A stretch of DNA of 64,000 nucleotides from Tetranychus cinnabarinus (lineage: Eukaryota; Arthropoda; Arachnida; Trombidiformes; Tetranychidae): the NCBI GenBank assembly GCA_022266195.1, contig WHVY01000001.1, forward strand, positions 11,904,001 through 11,968,000. Direction: 5' to 3'. Made by a program: the position numbers and the translations under genes. This document shows positions 26,356-36,784 of the stretch, piece after piece. Each line of letters opens with the position of its first letter. Within the stretch, counting starts at the first letter, position 1. The notes beneath the pieces are model-generated. The model saw only the letters and a list, made by a program, of their open reading frames with translations, did no database searches and had not been told where the DNA came from.

Positions 26356-29300
26356 TCACATTGCAGTTTCCAACGGTGGACGGCTTCTGTTGGTTGATGC
26401 GGTTGTTACAGAGGCAGTGGGTGAGTAACGATTAGTCGATGAAAATTGGAAATAATCATAATTATTGTCTGTATCAAGGCATGTTTCTAAGTAGGGACGA
26501 TCAGATAGTGAAGGAATTGTTCCACTTCGTCCATGGACGTTAAATGATGAAGTTGAATCATGATGATTATAACTATTTGTGAAAGGTGAAGAATTGTTAA
26601 TAATTTGAGAGTCGGAATGATGTGACTGTGAAGGATAGATATTATTAAGAAGATTTGGATGATGATTGTATTGTCCTTTGGTTACTGGTAATGTTGATGA
26701 AGGAGTTGGTGATTTGCCCTTATATTCCTCATAATGATGAGGTGATGAATGACCTCTAGGATAAGAAAGAGATGGAGATGATGAATCTGAATGTTGATCT
26801 GTGTGATCATCTTCATCGTCATCATCATCCTCTGTTCGTTTTGTATCCATTGTTGACAAAGTATTTACAGGGGAAGAGTCTCCCGTATTGTAAGGATAAT
26901 CTTTGGAGATATCAGCAGAGGCTCGCGATATTGATGGTGTTTCTTTGAAGCCTTCATTTTGAATTGTGAAATCGAATGTTGGCCTTAAAAGATAATCAAC
27001 ATTAGCATTTTCTAACTGTGGATCTTTTGAAAATCGATCTTCCAATTCTCTGAACACTTGACGAGAAGGCTGACCAACACGATTATATTCAACCTCATCT
27101 GAAGTATCAGACCCAACAAAGTGTGAATTGTCTTTTGCTAATGAATCATAACTATCATTATTTGAAATGTTATTTGGATTTGTGATTCCTTTGAATGAAC
27201 TGGCTCCAATCGCGGTAGATCCAGCTCTCATGATTGCTCCAGCACCCATTGACTCTTGATTTTCACGTGCCATGATAATGGCCTTTTCTATTTGCCTTTT
27301 ATAAGCAATTTCACTCAAAGATGCTGAAGATGAAAAGGATCTATTTGATCGAATTGAGGCTCGAATTGAATTGTGTCTTTCCAATTTCTCCTTATGACGT
27401 TCACGTGATTTACATGTCCAACATAATAGGCAAAGGAATGTTAAAATAGCAGTGACCAATGAAATTGATATGATTGCAAGTCCAAAAGGTGATCCATCCA
27501 ACCAGAATAAAGTAATTCCTATGGTTGGTGCTCGTTCACAGAGGAAAGGTAGTCTTTCATTGCACTGATAACTTTGTATTTTACCATCCAATAAAATGGT
27601 ACAGCCTTTTTCAAGAAAACCTAAAGATTGAACCCAAACAGGATAGAAACGTCGATGATATGTTTCTTCTGATTCGTAAAGATAATTAGTCAATTCTTCA
27701 AAATGTGCTTTAACTACTGGCATAGTTGAGTTCTGCAATTCGCAAAAATGTTTGGCCTCACTATGAGTCAGTCGAGCCCCGAAATAAAGGAAACAAGTAT
27801 CACCGATCTTAGTCCAGCCTCCAGAACAAATACCAGACAAGACTGAGGCATTACTTGTTAAATAAGGCGCAAATCTGACTGATAATAATTCTCGGTAGTC
27901 ATTAGCATCACGAATGCGACCAGCAACAGCAGCTGTTTCATTGAAACCCCACCAATTAAAACTTGCATCAACAAGTGCTTTCGATAAATCGGGCAAGGAT
28001 TGGTTCATTGTGGCGATTTCAAAATTGTTATCAGGATTGACTAAATAATTGTAATCATATCTTTGACCGGAATTAGTGGCAAATATTGTACTCTTTTCTT
28101 CCCAGTGGCTGGCAAAATTGTTGTAAAACCAATTACGATAGATTGTTTGATGGGAATAGGAAATGTCAAACCCAACTACAGCCAGTTGATGACGACCATA
28201 GTTTCGTACCATAACGTTCTCAGTGAAATTGAACAAGATTTTGGATAAATAAATGTTGTTCTTGTGGGGTGATAAGTTATGATTAAAATAATTGCGACGA
28301 ATAATGACAATTTGATAGGAGCCACTATCAGGTCCACGAATATACAAAGCTTCTCTTTTATGATTGTCAATAAACAAATTATTAACAATATAGGCATGTA
28401 AAGCGGCGGCAGCATTTTGAGCATTGACTCTTATTCTTAATCCTCCATCATTGTTTTTAATCAAATTATTTTGAAAATAAAAGTGAGGTGTGTTTTGGAG
28501 ATGAAGGAAGATAGCGGACGGACAAGTAGTGAAATTACCAAAAATGGACAAACAATTTGACTCAAATGAGCTTCGCAAAATGGAAACCGAAGGTGATGTT
28601 TCTCCAACACTTTTGTAAATCATTCCTCCTAAACTGTTGTTGTAAATTTGGGAATTGGTAACGTTATGGAATAAACCACGACCGATAAAGTAAGAGATGG
28701 GACTTGTAGTTATCTCAGCCACAAATCCATAGATACCGGAGGCACCAGAGGCGTGGATACGAACTGAAAGGGAATCTTCGGATGATTTGTAATATTGAAG
28801 TTCACTTGCTTGACGACGATGTTCATTGCTAACACCCATTTCGGCAATTAATTTAGTTGTTTGATTGAATATATCACCATCATAGACACGAATGAAATCA
28901 GTTGTTGCACTATAACTGGATGAGTTGAACAAATTGAATTGAAGAAGTCGAAAACCAACTTTTTTGGATTTAACAGAGGATCGGATAATTTTAACACAAT
29001 CTACCGCTCGAGAATCATATTTGAAATAAAGTATCAGACGTTGATCGATGACCAAGTTTTTGTTTGTATCACAAATGTCAACAAAACTAAAAACGTTGTA
29101 AGGTAAAGTTGACTCTTTCAACGGGATGTAAGGCAGGAAAGGCATGTCAGTAGAAGCTCCGTTAAGTAATAAGTAATTAAGACCTGAGCCTAAATTATTT
29201 GTGAGATCAAGATTGTGAAAGATAAGGTGTTTTTCCGGAGCGATAGCTTCAATTCCATGATAAGCTGAATTTCGGACAGTCACAAACTCTAATCCAACAT

Positions 29301-32300
29301 CTCGCTGAATTATTTGAATGGCAGCATTCCGTTCACCATGTAAAATTCCAGCTCCTAAAATTTCAACATACTGTAACCTAGATCTAGGCTCTTGGTGTGA
29401 CCTGGTTGGCAGTTGGAAACTTGCGTCAGTTGGCTTTTCGAAATCAGGAATGGCAAATCTTAATCCACCCCAATATTTATCTTCCTTCTCCTTTTCAAGA
29501 GGACCACAAAAGATGTATACGAAAGATTTACCATCATGATGACATCCTTGAGTTTCATTGGTATATCCATTAAGTCTAATTTCACATTCAGTAATTTTAG
29601 ATTCTTTGCCAGAACATTGGAGAGGATGCGGCCAATAGCGAACTCGTGAGGTATAAGTAGGACTCATATCTATTCGTGGGCCTCTACGAAGATGAACATT
29701 AAGACGTGAATAGCCCAAAGAAGAACAAACTACCTGAGCGTTTCTCTCTGAGAATCGCTCATCACAGATTGGAATCCATTGCATTGTTGTACGATTGAAG
29801 ATCTCAAGAAAACCGTCATGACGATTTCCCTGTTTCCATTCCTCACATGCTTCAGTATGACAAAGTCGTACCTCCGAAAGATCTGAAATTCGAGCCATCG
29901 ATATTGATCTTTTTTCCCTTATAACATCAATTTCTAGACCATCTTTCAATTCAATACCATTTAAATGACTGGAATATGGTCTCATTGTTATCCAATCTTC
30001 TCGAGTTCCATAAGCAACTAAATCTCCAAGAACTAAAATACCAACGGATGGATAAAATTCAAGAACAACGCCAGGTTGAATGGTTAAATTAGCTCCAGGA
30101 AGGACAGTTAAATCAGCATTAATTATATAAGGCTTATCACGTTTGGTTAAAGTTAAAGAGGAATGAATTCTTCCACCAAAAGGTCTATCTAGATCCATGA
30201 ATGCTTCTCTAAGATCAGCGTTGACAAGTGCAGCATCAATTGATTCGGTTGTTAACATGGGACTAAAGTTGGCAATAGCATAGCTATTCCAGTCATCAAA
30301 ATCAAATATACGTTCTTTAATTCGCGTTGAGTTGGCAGTGCCCCACCAATTTTCAACAACATTGATTCGGTTTTGAAGAGAACCAGTTAAGACTCCAGCA
30401 ATAAATTCGAAGAGGAGTGCATCGTTTCGTATCAAATTACGAGTTATGTTGATATATTGAACTCCTCTCAATGCCATTGAGTAACTAGCGGGGTTATGGT
30501 GGTCACGGCGAATTCCAGTCAAACGACTTTCATCAGAATTTTCCAAAATACGATTACGTCTGAAATAAGCTTGAACTATTCCAAACATATCAGCATGACT
30601 TTCAACATTAAATTCAACCATGTAACGCCCACTGTTTTGAACGATGTCATTGTCCTCTATAAGCATTGCTTTTTCCATACCAGTGATTGTAAACAGACCA
30701 TCTTTGCACTTATTATCTTGAAAAATGTTTCGAGACATATTAAAACGAGCAAAATGTCCATCAATTGTGAACTCGAAATTTGTATTTCGACGGAAAGAAT
30801 TGTTATGAACTGATATTGAATGTGTAAAGTTTTCATTATATTGCCAAACATAGGGAAGATAAAGAATCACCCCTCCATTGGCATTGTTTTCAAATATTGA
30901 CCCATTAACTGTCCAATGATACAAATTGTTTGATCCACGATAATTGCGACTTTCTTGATAAATGCCTTTAGAGTTGCCAATAAATTTGTTGTTTATCAAA
31001 GTATAATTAATTTCGGCTAATGCACTCAAGCCAGGATCATAAAGAGGAGCATCGATGAGCAATGATTCTTTGGTATTGTTGATGAAAGAATTTGTGTCCA
31101 AGATGAATGTTTCATTGCAATGGCGATAAAAGAAATCACCATTTGTTCCAATATTACGATTGTAATGGCTGGCCGAGAAACCATGACGATTTCCTTGAAA
31201 CAAGTTACCTTTAATAATTGTAGTCTTGATTTTACGGTTCTTTTCTTCTTGCTGCTCAGTCAAGTCTAAATCCAAGTAATCCTCAAAGGTTATCTTTTTT
31301 GTCACAAAGTAAAGAATGATATCTCCTTTTGGGGTGTGTCCAGCATCATAATCAAAGCTCACTTCAAACGAGTAAATCCAGAATGGGAAAGATGATAAGT
31401 TTGCTTTCAAGTCATATTCAGGTGCTTTTGGGTTGTTTTTATTATACATTGTCAATCGGTCAGTGAAACCTTCAAATATTGGATTCAAAACCATGATTCC
31501 AATAGCATAAGTTTCTCGAGTTTTGATGTTGAATGAAAATTTAGAGAGACTTGCGGGTTTAGATGTTATTTTGACATACAAATGATCACTTTGTGAGGGA
31601 TCAAGAGTCAAGTTGACTCCATCTTCAGGTAATGTTTTGATTGATTTTGGATCACGAGGAGCAATCCAGGATTTAAGATCCATTTGCTCCCATTTATTAA
31701 CCATGGGTTCATAGTGATAGGCACTTCCAGCATTTTCTTGAATATGTGAATTCACCAAAACTAATCCTTGAGAATGCGAGATAATTCCATGGAAAGCATT
31801 TTTACGGATCTCAGAATTGGATATTTCTAAAGATTCTCTTGTATTAAAAAAGTCATTCCACATAATACCTATACCAGCATCATTGTTTTCCGTGATTTTT
31901 ACATTAAATAGACGGTGACGATTAAAATCAATTTGTAATGCTGGTCTGAATGAGTTAGAGGCGTAGTCAAAGAGTCCAGCTTTTTCAATTTCAATGTGTT
32001 TGATTTCAGTTTGATCAGCAGACATTCCAAAGCGGACACCACTCCATGAAGGTCGATAACATTTGATTCCCACTTCAGAAAGGCACGAATTATCAAAATC
32101 ACCTCGTGTTCGATTTTCAGCTTTACAACGTAAAATGTCATTGTCCAGGGGAGTACATTGAACATTGCTTAAAACAACTGATGATTCTAAATTGGATGAT
32201 GAAGTAAATTGATTCTTTTCCAATAACCAGTCACGAGAGTTAACAACTAAACCAAGCTGTTGACAAACAACTGAAGCGTCAACGATATCAAAACCATAAG

Positions 32301-35300
32301 AACAAACTGACCCCCATCTTCCATTGTCCATTTGCACTTCCAACAATCCATAATCTCCTCTACTCAGACGGACTCTTCCACTCGTTGAACCAAAACCACT
32401 AGTTGTTGCTCGGGCTGATCGGTTGCCAATAGCTTTGAATCTATCTCCTGTTACTGGTATTGTTGAGTTGACTTTGCTAGGGATAGATGGACTTTTCCAA
32501 ACTTGATTGACACTTGAAGTAATGGTTGGTTGAGATGATGATCCAAAAGTTCCTGATGATGTAAATTTGATTCGATTCATGGTTTGGCTTTTGAACTCCA
32601 CGTGGCCCTGAATCATCATTCCAATTGACTGATCAAATGAAAGAACAGTGTCTTCAGTGATTATCAAACGAGAGCCAGGCTTAACAAGAATATCTTCAGA
32701 AACTCTGTATGTTTTAGACTCCAATTGAAGTATCTCAGCAGCCATTTCTCCACCAATTATGTTACCTTCAATAAATGGACTGTATTTGTCTCTTTCCTTT
32801 TCTTTGTCAGAAGATAGATAGTCTTCATTATCAAATATATTCTCAGAAGTTCTATATCGCAGAAACTTAATCATGGCCATGTTGTAACGGTTTTTACGGT
32901 CAAAAATACGTTTATAAATTTGTCTTGACGGATACTCTCCTCTCATTTGTCCAAAATAGTTCCGTGTAGCATCAATTGTTTTTGCATGATGTTCCAAATG
33001 AGATCCAAGCTCATAAGTTGATTCTGGATTAATTAGATTATTCAAATTAACTTTACAATTGCTTGAAGAAATAACAACAACAGCAGCGACACGTGATCTG
33101 GGATTGAGTCTGTCAAACATTTCACGAATAACATTGTCTTTGAGAATGTTGCGTTCGAAATTTAATTTTTGTCTTTCATTAGATTCTTGAAGACCAATAT
33201 TGACCACAAATGGACCTCGGTTGCGAATAAAATGGTTTTCTCGAATATCAATGACAGATTCAACATCACGATAACGATAATCGTCATAAACATAATTCCA
33301 GTTATTAATGTAGAGAACACCTTTAGCATGCCCTTCGAAGTAATTATGAGCGATTAAACTTGCACGAAAATGAAAAGCTGGAGCAATATTAATAGCAAGC
33401 CGAGCTCCTCGGGTGAATCGATTGTTTGTTATCAAAATTTCATCACGTCTTCCATAATCAGGATCCCAACATGACTGGTAAACAATTGCGTCGCCCAAAT
33501 TAGCATCAAATGAGTTCATTGATATATTCCAAAAAGATTCAGCAAGACAAACATTACCCATTAAAAGACCTCCCTCCAGGTTATCAGCAATAACTGAATA
33601 ACTAACATGATTTTCATTAGGGACAATCAAATAATGGGAAGATTCATTGAACCAAAAAGCTGCACCACGGAGTGAATTACGAGAAATTGTTGATCTATCA
33701 ATGTGCTTATAACCTCCAGCTAATGTGACATTAACTCCATCACCAATATTATCAACTATGGTTGTTTGATTGATAATTACATCTCCAGTTCCAGAGGCAA
33801 TGTTGATTCCAGCCACATAATCATGACCTGAAACTTGCGTTCGATTGACAACTGTTCCTGCTCTTTGATTTTCAACCCAAATACCTCGACCATTGTTATT
33901 TTGAATATTACAATCTGTAACATTCAAATCGTAAGCTCTACCCATGTCAGCAACGACAATCATACTGAATGTTAATCTTTTCAAAACAGCGGGCACATAG
34001 CAAATCCTGAGTTTACCTTCGCGAGAGGTAAAGCTTGGTGGACGAGTTGAGTTGCGAATTTGAAATCGAGAAATAACCGTTCGTGTATATCCTTCATAGA
34101 CTTCTATGTAGCCATCTCGGCTCAAATGATAATCCCTGACGTCACCCCAATAAGATTCACTCATTAAGTAGGGGAAATGGGCGGTTAATTGAATTCCTCT
34201 TGATTTCAAATCACTTGGAATTTCAAAATAGCGACAAGCAGGATTTTCAACTCGAGACTCTTTGCTTTGGCCATGGGTTAATATCAAAGGATATACTTGA
34301 GATCCATCTAATTCAGTAGATTCTGAAAATGATTGTCCGTCTCCAATTGACTCATGGGTAATATAACGAATACCATCAGCACCATTATTTCTTACTCTTA
34401 AACCTTTAAGAGTAACACTTCCAAAGGAGCTGTTGATGAATATTCCATAACCTCGATTGTCAGAGAAAGAAGAATCTACAATGGATATTCCATCAATTGG
34501 ATCGGAAATGTTAAGACCAGTAGCTGCAGACCATTTAACTTCAACTCGATTTAGTTGGGGAGGAACTCCAACTGAATAGATTGCAGCAACAGGTTCACCG
34601 TCAATATCTTCTCCAGCATAAGTGATGATCACATTTTCAAGAATAGACCGTGAAATCTCCCGACGAACCCGATCATTAAAAAGTAAAGTTGACCGTGAAG
34701 ATGAACGGATAAACCTTAATCCTGACCAATAAGCTGGAATCAAGGGGGATGATGGTGGACTGTATAACTGACGATTACATCGAATACCAATATCTGCATG
34801 GTAATCACAAATGCCACTTCCAATTCGACGACCTCTTACCCAGTTTGGGCAATCAAGTAAGCTAGATTCAGTTCCAGTGCAGCCAGGATATTCAAACATT
34901 AGTTGACGAGAATCATTATGCCTAGGTAACCATGAATACCAATGGCCACCATTGAATCCCAATTCACGACAAACAACTTGAATATCAGAAAGAGTCCAAT
35001 TCTTTGAATTGGTGCAGACACTGTGCCATCGCCCTGAATATTTAATTTGGACTCGACCTTCAGAGGGCAGATCACCATCAACCAATCTTACATCAGGCCA
35101 TGCAACTGAACTAAGGCTTGAGATCACAGATGAATTTTGGCTTTGATATGATGAGTATGAATAATCTGGATTCTTTTCATTGCGTGTGAATATAATTTTT
35201 TGATCTTCAGTTCCCTTAGCCTGGATAGAGCCATAAACTGTTACACTTTTACGATGATTGAACCTTAATTCAACCCCTGGTTCAATGATGAGGTCACCAT

Positions 35301-35583
35301 TTTTCTCTATGAGAATATTTTCACCTATAATGTATGGACTGGCAGAAAGTTTTAAAGTTAACCGAGAGTTAACCACTCCACCGGTAAACTTGGCAGTTAA
35401 TGTATGATCACTATTTGTTGATGATGAATGATGTTGACTGATGTATTGGTTATCCACATAATTATTCCTTAACTGTTTATCATTCGAAATTGATTCGGGG
35501 AATGATTCGATTGAATTATAAGACTGAGAACAACTGTGATTTACAAGTAACAAAAGTATAAACAACAATTTATAGGGTATCAT
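26356..35583 (-). CDS. bark: Bark beetle/Anakonda-like tricellular junction protein
   Basis: A single uninterrupted frame encodes 3075 aa, near the roughly 3.1 kb-residue size I recall for Drosophila Bark/Anakonda. A hydrophobic signal peptide (1-20) precedes beta-helix-type repeats and three SRCR domains at about 165-270 (VRLVDGDLPSEGRVQI), 1070-1175 (VRLSRGDYGLLEVQ) and 1904-2026. Cys-rich CUB-like blocks occur near 440-545 and in the 2100s. A C-type lectin-like domain spans about 2581-2683 (GWTKIGDTCFLYFG to LPFLCERAP). One membrane helix (about 2699-2721) is followed by a 350-residue cytoplasmic tail ending PPLETAM. Many N-glycosylation sequons lie outside. In insects the protein organises tricellular septate junctions. 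The start is the ATG before the signal peptide. A 9.2-kb coding exon without introns is unusual but there is no sign of frame damage. Confidence 0.93.
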   Translation of the reverse strand: MIPYKLLFILLLLVNHSCSQSYNSIESFPESISNDKQLRNNYVDNQYISQHHSSSTNSDHTLTAKFTGGVVNSRLTLKLSASPYIIGENILIEKNGDLIIEPGVELRFNHRKSVTVYGSIQAKGTEDQKIIFTRNEKNPDYSYSSYQSQNSSVISSLSSVAWPDVRLVDGDLPSEGRVQIKYSGRWHSVCTNSKNWTLSDIQVVCRELGFNGGHWYSWLPRHNDSRQLMFEYPGCTGTESSLLDCPNWVRGRRIGSGICDYHADIGIRCNRQLYSPPSSPLIPAYWSGLRFIRSSSRSTLLFNDRVRREISRSILENVIITYAGEDIDGEPVAAIYSVGVPPQLNRVEVKWSAATGLNISDPIDGISIVDSSFSDNRGYGIFINSSFGSVTLKGLRVRNNGADGIRYITHESIGDGQSFSESTELDGSQVYPLILTHGQSKESRVENPACRYFEIPSDLKSRGIQLTAHFPYLMSESYWGDVRDYHLSRDGYIEVYEGYTRTVISRFQIRNSTRPPSFTSREGKLRICYVPAVLKRLTFSMIVVADMGRAYDLNVTDCNIQNNNGRGIWVENQRAGTVVNRTQVSGHDYVAGINIASGTGDVIINQTTIVDNIGDGVNVTLAGGYKHIDRSTISRNSLRGAAFWFNESSHYLIVPNENHVSYSVIADNLEGGLLMGNVCLAESFWNISMNSFDANLGDAIVYQSCWDPDYGRRDEILITNNRFTRGARLAINIAPAFHFRASLIAHNYFEGHAKGVLYINNWNYVYDDYRYRDVESVIDIRENHFIRNRGPFVVNIGLQESNERQKLNFERNILKDNVIREMFDRLNPRSRVAAVVVISSSNCKVNLNNLINPESTYELGSHLEHHAKTIDATRNYFGQMRGEYPSRQIYKRIFDRKNRYNMAMIKFLRYRTSENIFDNEDYLSSDKEKERDKYSPFIEGNIIGGEMAAEILQLESKTYRVSEDILVKPGSRLIITEDTVLSFDQSIGMMIQGHVEFKSQTMNRIKFTSSGTFGSSSQPTITSSVNQVWKSPSIPSKVNSTIPVTGDRFKAIGNRSARATTSGFGSTSGRVRLSRGDYGLLEVQMDNGRWGSVCSYGFDIVDASVVCQQLGLVVNSRDWLLEKNQFTSSSNLESSVVLSNVQCTPLDNDILRCKAENRTRGDFDNSCLSEVGIKCYRPSWSGVRFGMSADQTEIKHIEIEKAGLFDYASNSFRPALQIDFNRHRLFNVKITENNDAGIGIMWNDFFNTRESLEISNSEIRKNAFHGIISHSQGLVLVNSHIQENAGSAYHYEPMVNKWEQMDLKSWIAPRDPKSIKTLPEDGVNLTLDPSQSDHLYVKITSKPASLSKFSFNIKTRETYAIGIMVLNPIFEGFTDRLTMYNKNNPKAPEYDLKANLSSFPFWIYSFEVSFDYDAGHTPKGDIILYFVTKKITFEDYLDLDLTEQQEEKNRKIKTTIIKGNLFQGNRHGFSASHYNRNIGTNGDFFYRHCNETFILDTNSFINNTKESLLIDAPLYDPGLSALAEINYTLINNKFIGNSKGIYQESRNYRGSNNLYHWTVNGSIFENNANGGVILYLPYVWQYNENFTHSISVHNNSFRRNTNFEFTIDGHFARFNMSRNIFQDNKCKDGLFTITGMEKAMLIEDNDIVQNSGRYMVEFNVESHADMFGIVQAYFRRNRILENSDESRLTGIRRDHHNPASYSMALRGVQYINITRNLIRNDALLFEFIAGVLTGSLQNRINVVENWWGTANSTRIKERIFDFDDWNSYAIANFSPMLTTESIDAALVNADLREAFMDLDRPFGGRIHSSLTLTKRDKPYIINADLTVLPGANLTIQPGVVLEFYPSVGILVLGDLVAYGTREDWITMRPYSSHLNGIELKDGLEIDVIREKRSISMARISDLSEVRLCHTEACEEWKQGNRHDGFLEIFNRTTMQWIPICDERFSERNAQVVCSSLGYSRLNVHLRRGPRIDMSPTYTSRVRYWPHPLQCSGKESKITECEIRLNGYTNETQGCHHDGKSFVYIFCGPLEKEKEDKYWGGLRFAIPDFEKPTDASFQLPTRSHQEPRSRLQYVEILGAGILHGERNAAIQIIQRDVGLEFVTVRNSAYHGIEAIAPEKHLIFHNLDLTNNLGSGLNYLLLNGASTDMPFLPYIPLKESTLPYNVFSFVDICDTNKNLVIDQRLILYFKYDSRAVDCVKIIRSSVKSKKVGFRLLQFNLFNSSSYSATTDFIRVYDGDIFNQTTKLIAEMGVSNEHRRQASELQYYKSSEDSLSVRIHASGASGIYGFVAEITTSPISYFIGRGLFHNVTNSQIYNNSLGGMIYKSVGETSPSVSILRSSFESNCLSIFGNFTTCPSAIFLHLQNTPHFYFQNNLIKNNDGGLRIRVNAQNAAAALHAYIVNNLFIDNHKREALYIRGPDSGSYQIVIIRRNYFNHNLSPHKNNIYLSKILFNFTENVMVRNYGRHQLAVVGFDISYSHQTIYRNWFYNNFASHWEEKSTIFATNSGQRYDYNYLVNPDNNFEIATMNQSLPDLSKALVDASFNWWGFNETAAVAGRIRDANDYRELLSVRFAPYLTSNASVLSGICSGGWTKIGDTCFLYFGARLTHSEAKHFCELQNSTMPVVKAHFEELTNYLYESEETYHRRFYPVWVQSLGFLEKGCTILLDGKIQSYQCNERLPFLCERAPTIGITLFWLDGSPFGLAIISISLVTAILTFLCLLCWTCKSRERHKEKLERHNSIRASIRSNRSFSSSASLSEIAYKRQIEKAIIMARENQESMGAGAIMRAGSTAIGASSFKGITNPNNISNNDSYDSLAKDNSHFVGSDTSDEVEYNRVGQPSRQVFRELEDRFSKDPQLENANVDYLLRPTFDFTIQNEGFKETPSISRASADISKDYPYNTGDSSPVNTLSTMDTKRTEDDDDDEDDHTDQHSDSSSPSLSYPRGHSSPHHYEEYKGKSPTPSSTLPVTKGQYNHHPNLLNNIYPSQSHHSDSQIINNSSPFTNSYNHHDSTSSFNVHGRSGTIPSLSDRPYLETCLDTDNNYDYFQFSSTNRYSPTASVTTASTNRSRPPLETAM

Positions 35584-36784
35584 GGTTAAATTCCAGAAAA
35601 TGAAAATACCCTAATGAATTTACTAATAAAATATACACAATAACTCAAGAAAGTATCAAGATAACTTTCTTGAGTGGAAAACTAAAAAAACTAAACACAC
35701 CCAAGAAAAGAGAGCCATCTATTATCAGAAATTTGTTAACCTGATGCAATGGCATTAGAAATCCTATTCTGTAACTTGAACAACATTAGATACTGTAAGA
35801 ATAAACGATTTTATTGATTGTCTTTTTTTGAATCTTTCAGTGCGCTCTATTGATTTACTGGCTCTCTTCATTTTTAAGAGGATAACTGTAAAGAGGAAGA
35901 GAAATGATGAAGCAGAGTTGATATCATCTTGCACATCCATGCCAAACGGTGAGGCTGGGTTTCATCCAAGGGGATTATGTTTCCCCCAACATCTTATTGT
36001 TTCCAGGAGCTGTTTGACTAGTTGTAAAAGCATAGGTTGAACAGGTAGATAGTAACCCTTCTAAGCCTCAACTAACCGTTCCGGTCAATTGTTTGCCATT
36101 TTTTTCAGATATTGATTACTATTGTACTCTTGTTATTACCCATTCGTTTTATTGCGTATTTAAAAAATCTTTATTTCAATTTTAGTTTCAATAGTTGAGA
36201 TTGGGATGCTGGAAATAGGGTTAAAGTAGTTGACGCATTGATTTTAAATAACAATCTTGATAAGTCAATAGTGATGATCATGTTTCAATTAAGAAAAAGG
36301 TTACTAATTGTGACTTGCATGGGAAATGACCGAGATCCATGTTTATTGAAGATCAACAATTGTTAGCCGTGAAAAAAATAGAAAAGTAATTCACTTTTTC
36401 AAAAATGTTTTTATTCTTGTTTCCCTTTCTCAAAATAAATAGATTTGATTAAAATTAACAAAGAGATCGCATGAGTTAGAGATTAAATGCTGGAAATTAA
36501 TTGAGCCAGTTTGGTTACATTAATAAAGGGTAATGTAAGATTGCCATTTAAATCGGAAACGAGGTGTAATTGATAAGAAGATTGTTTTTGTGGGTAAAAT
36601 TAGAAAATATTGCTTTTTAGATTAAAAGAGAAGTTAGTAAAACAAGTGAAATTGATGAATAAGCTTTCAATTGTTTGACTTGATTAATTATTGCTTATAA
36701 AAATATTAAAATTAATCAAAATAATTGCCAGATCGTTGACTGATTATATTAAAGCACACAATTTTTCAGGCCTAATGAATTCAA
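35584..36784. other. bark upstream region / PGM3 3' side
   Basis: Holds the bark 5' leader and promoter and the PGM3 3' UTR. A GC-richer, non-repetitive patch at 35850-36080 could be a non-coding 5' exon of bark on the minus strand, but no paired splice sites are certain. The 70-codon plus-strand frame at 35828-36040 has no recognisable features. Confidence 0.35.
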
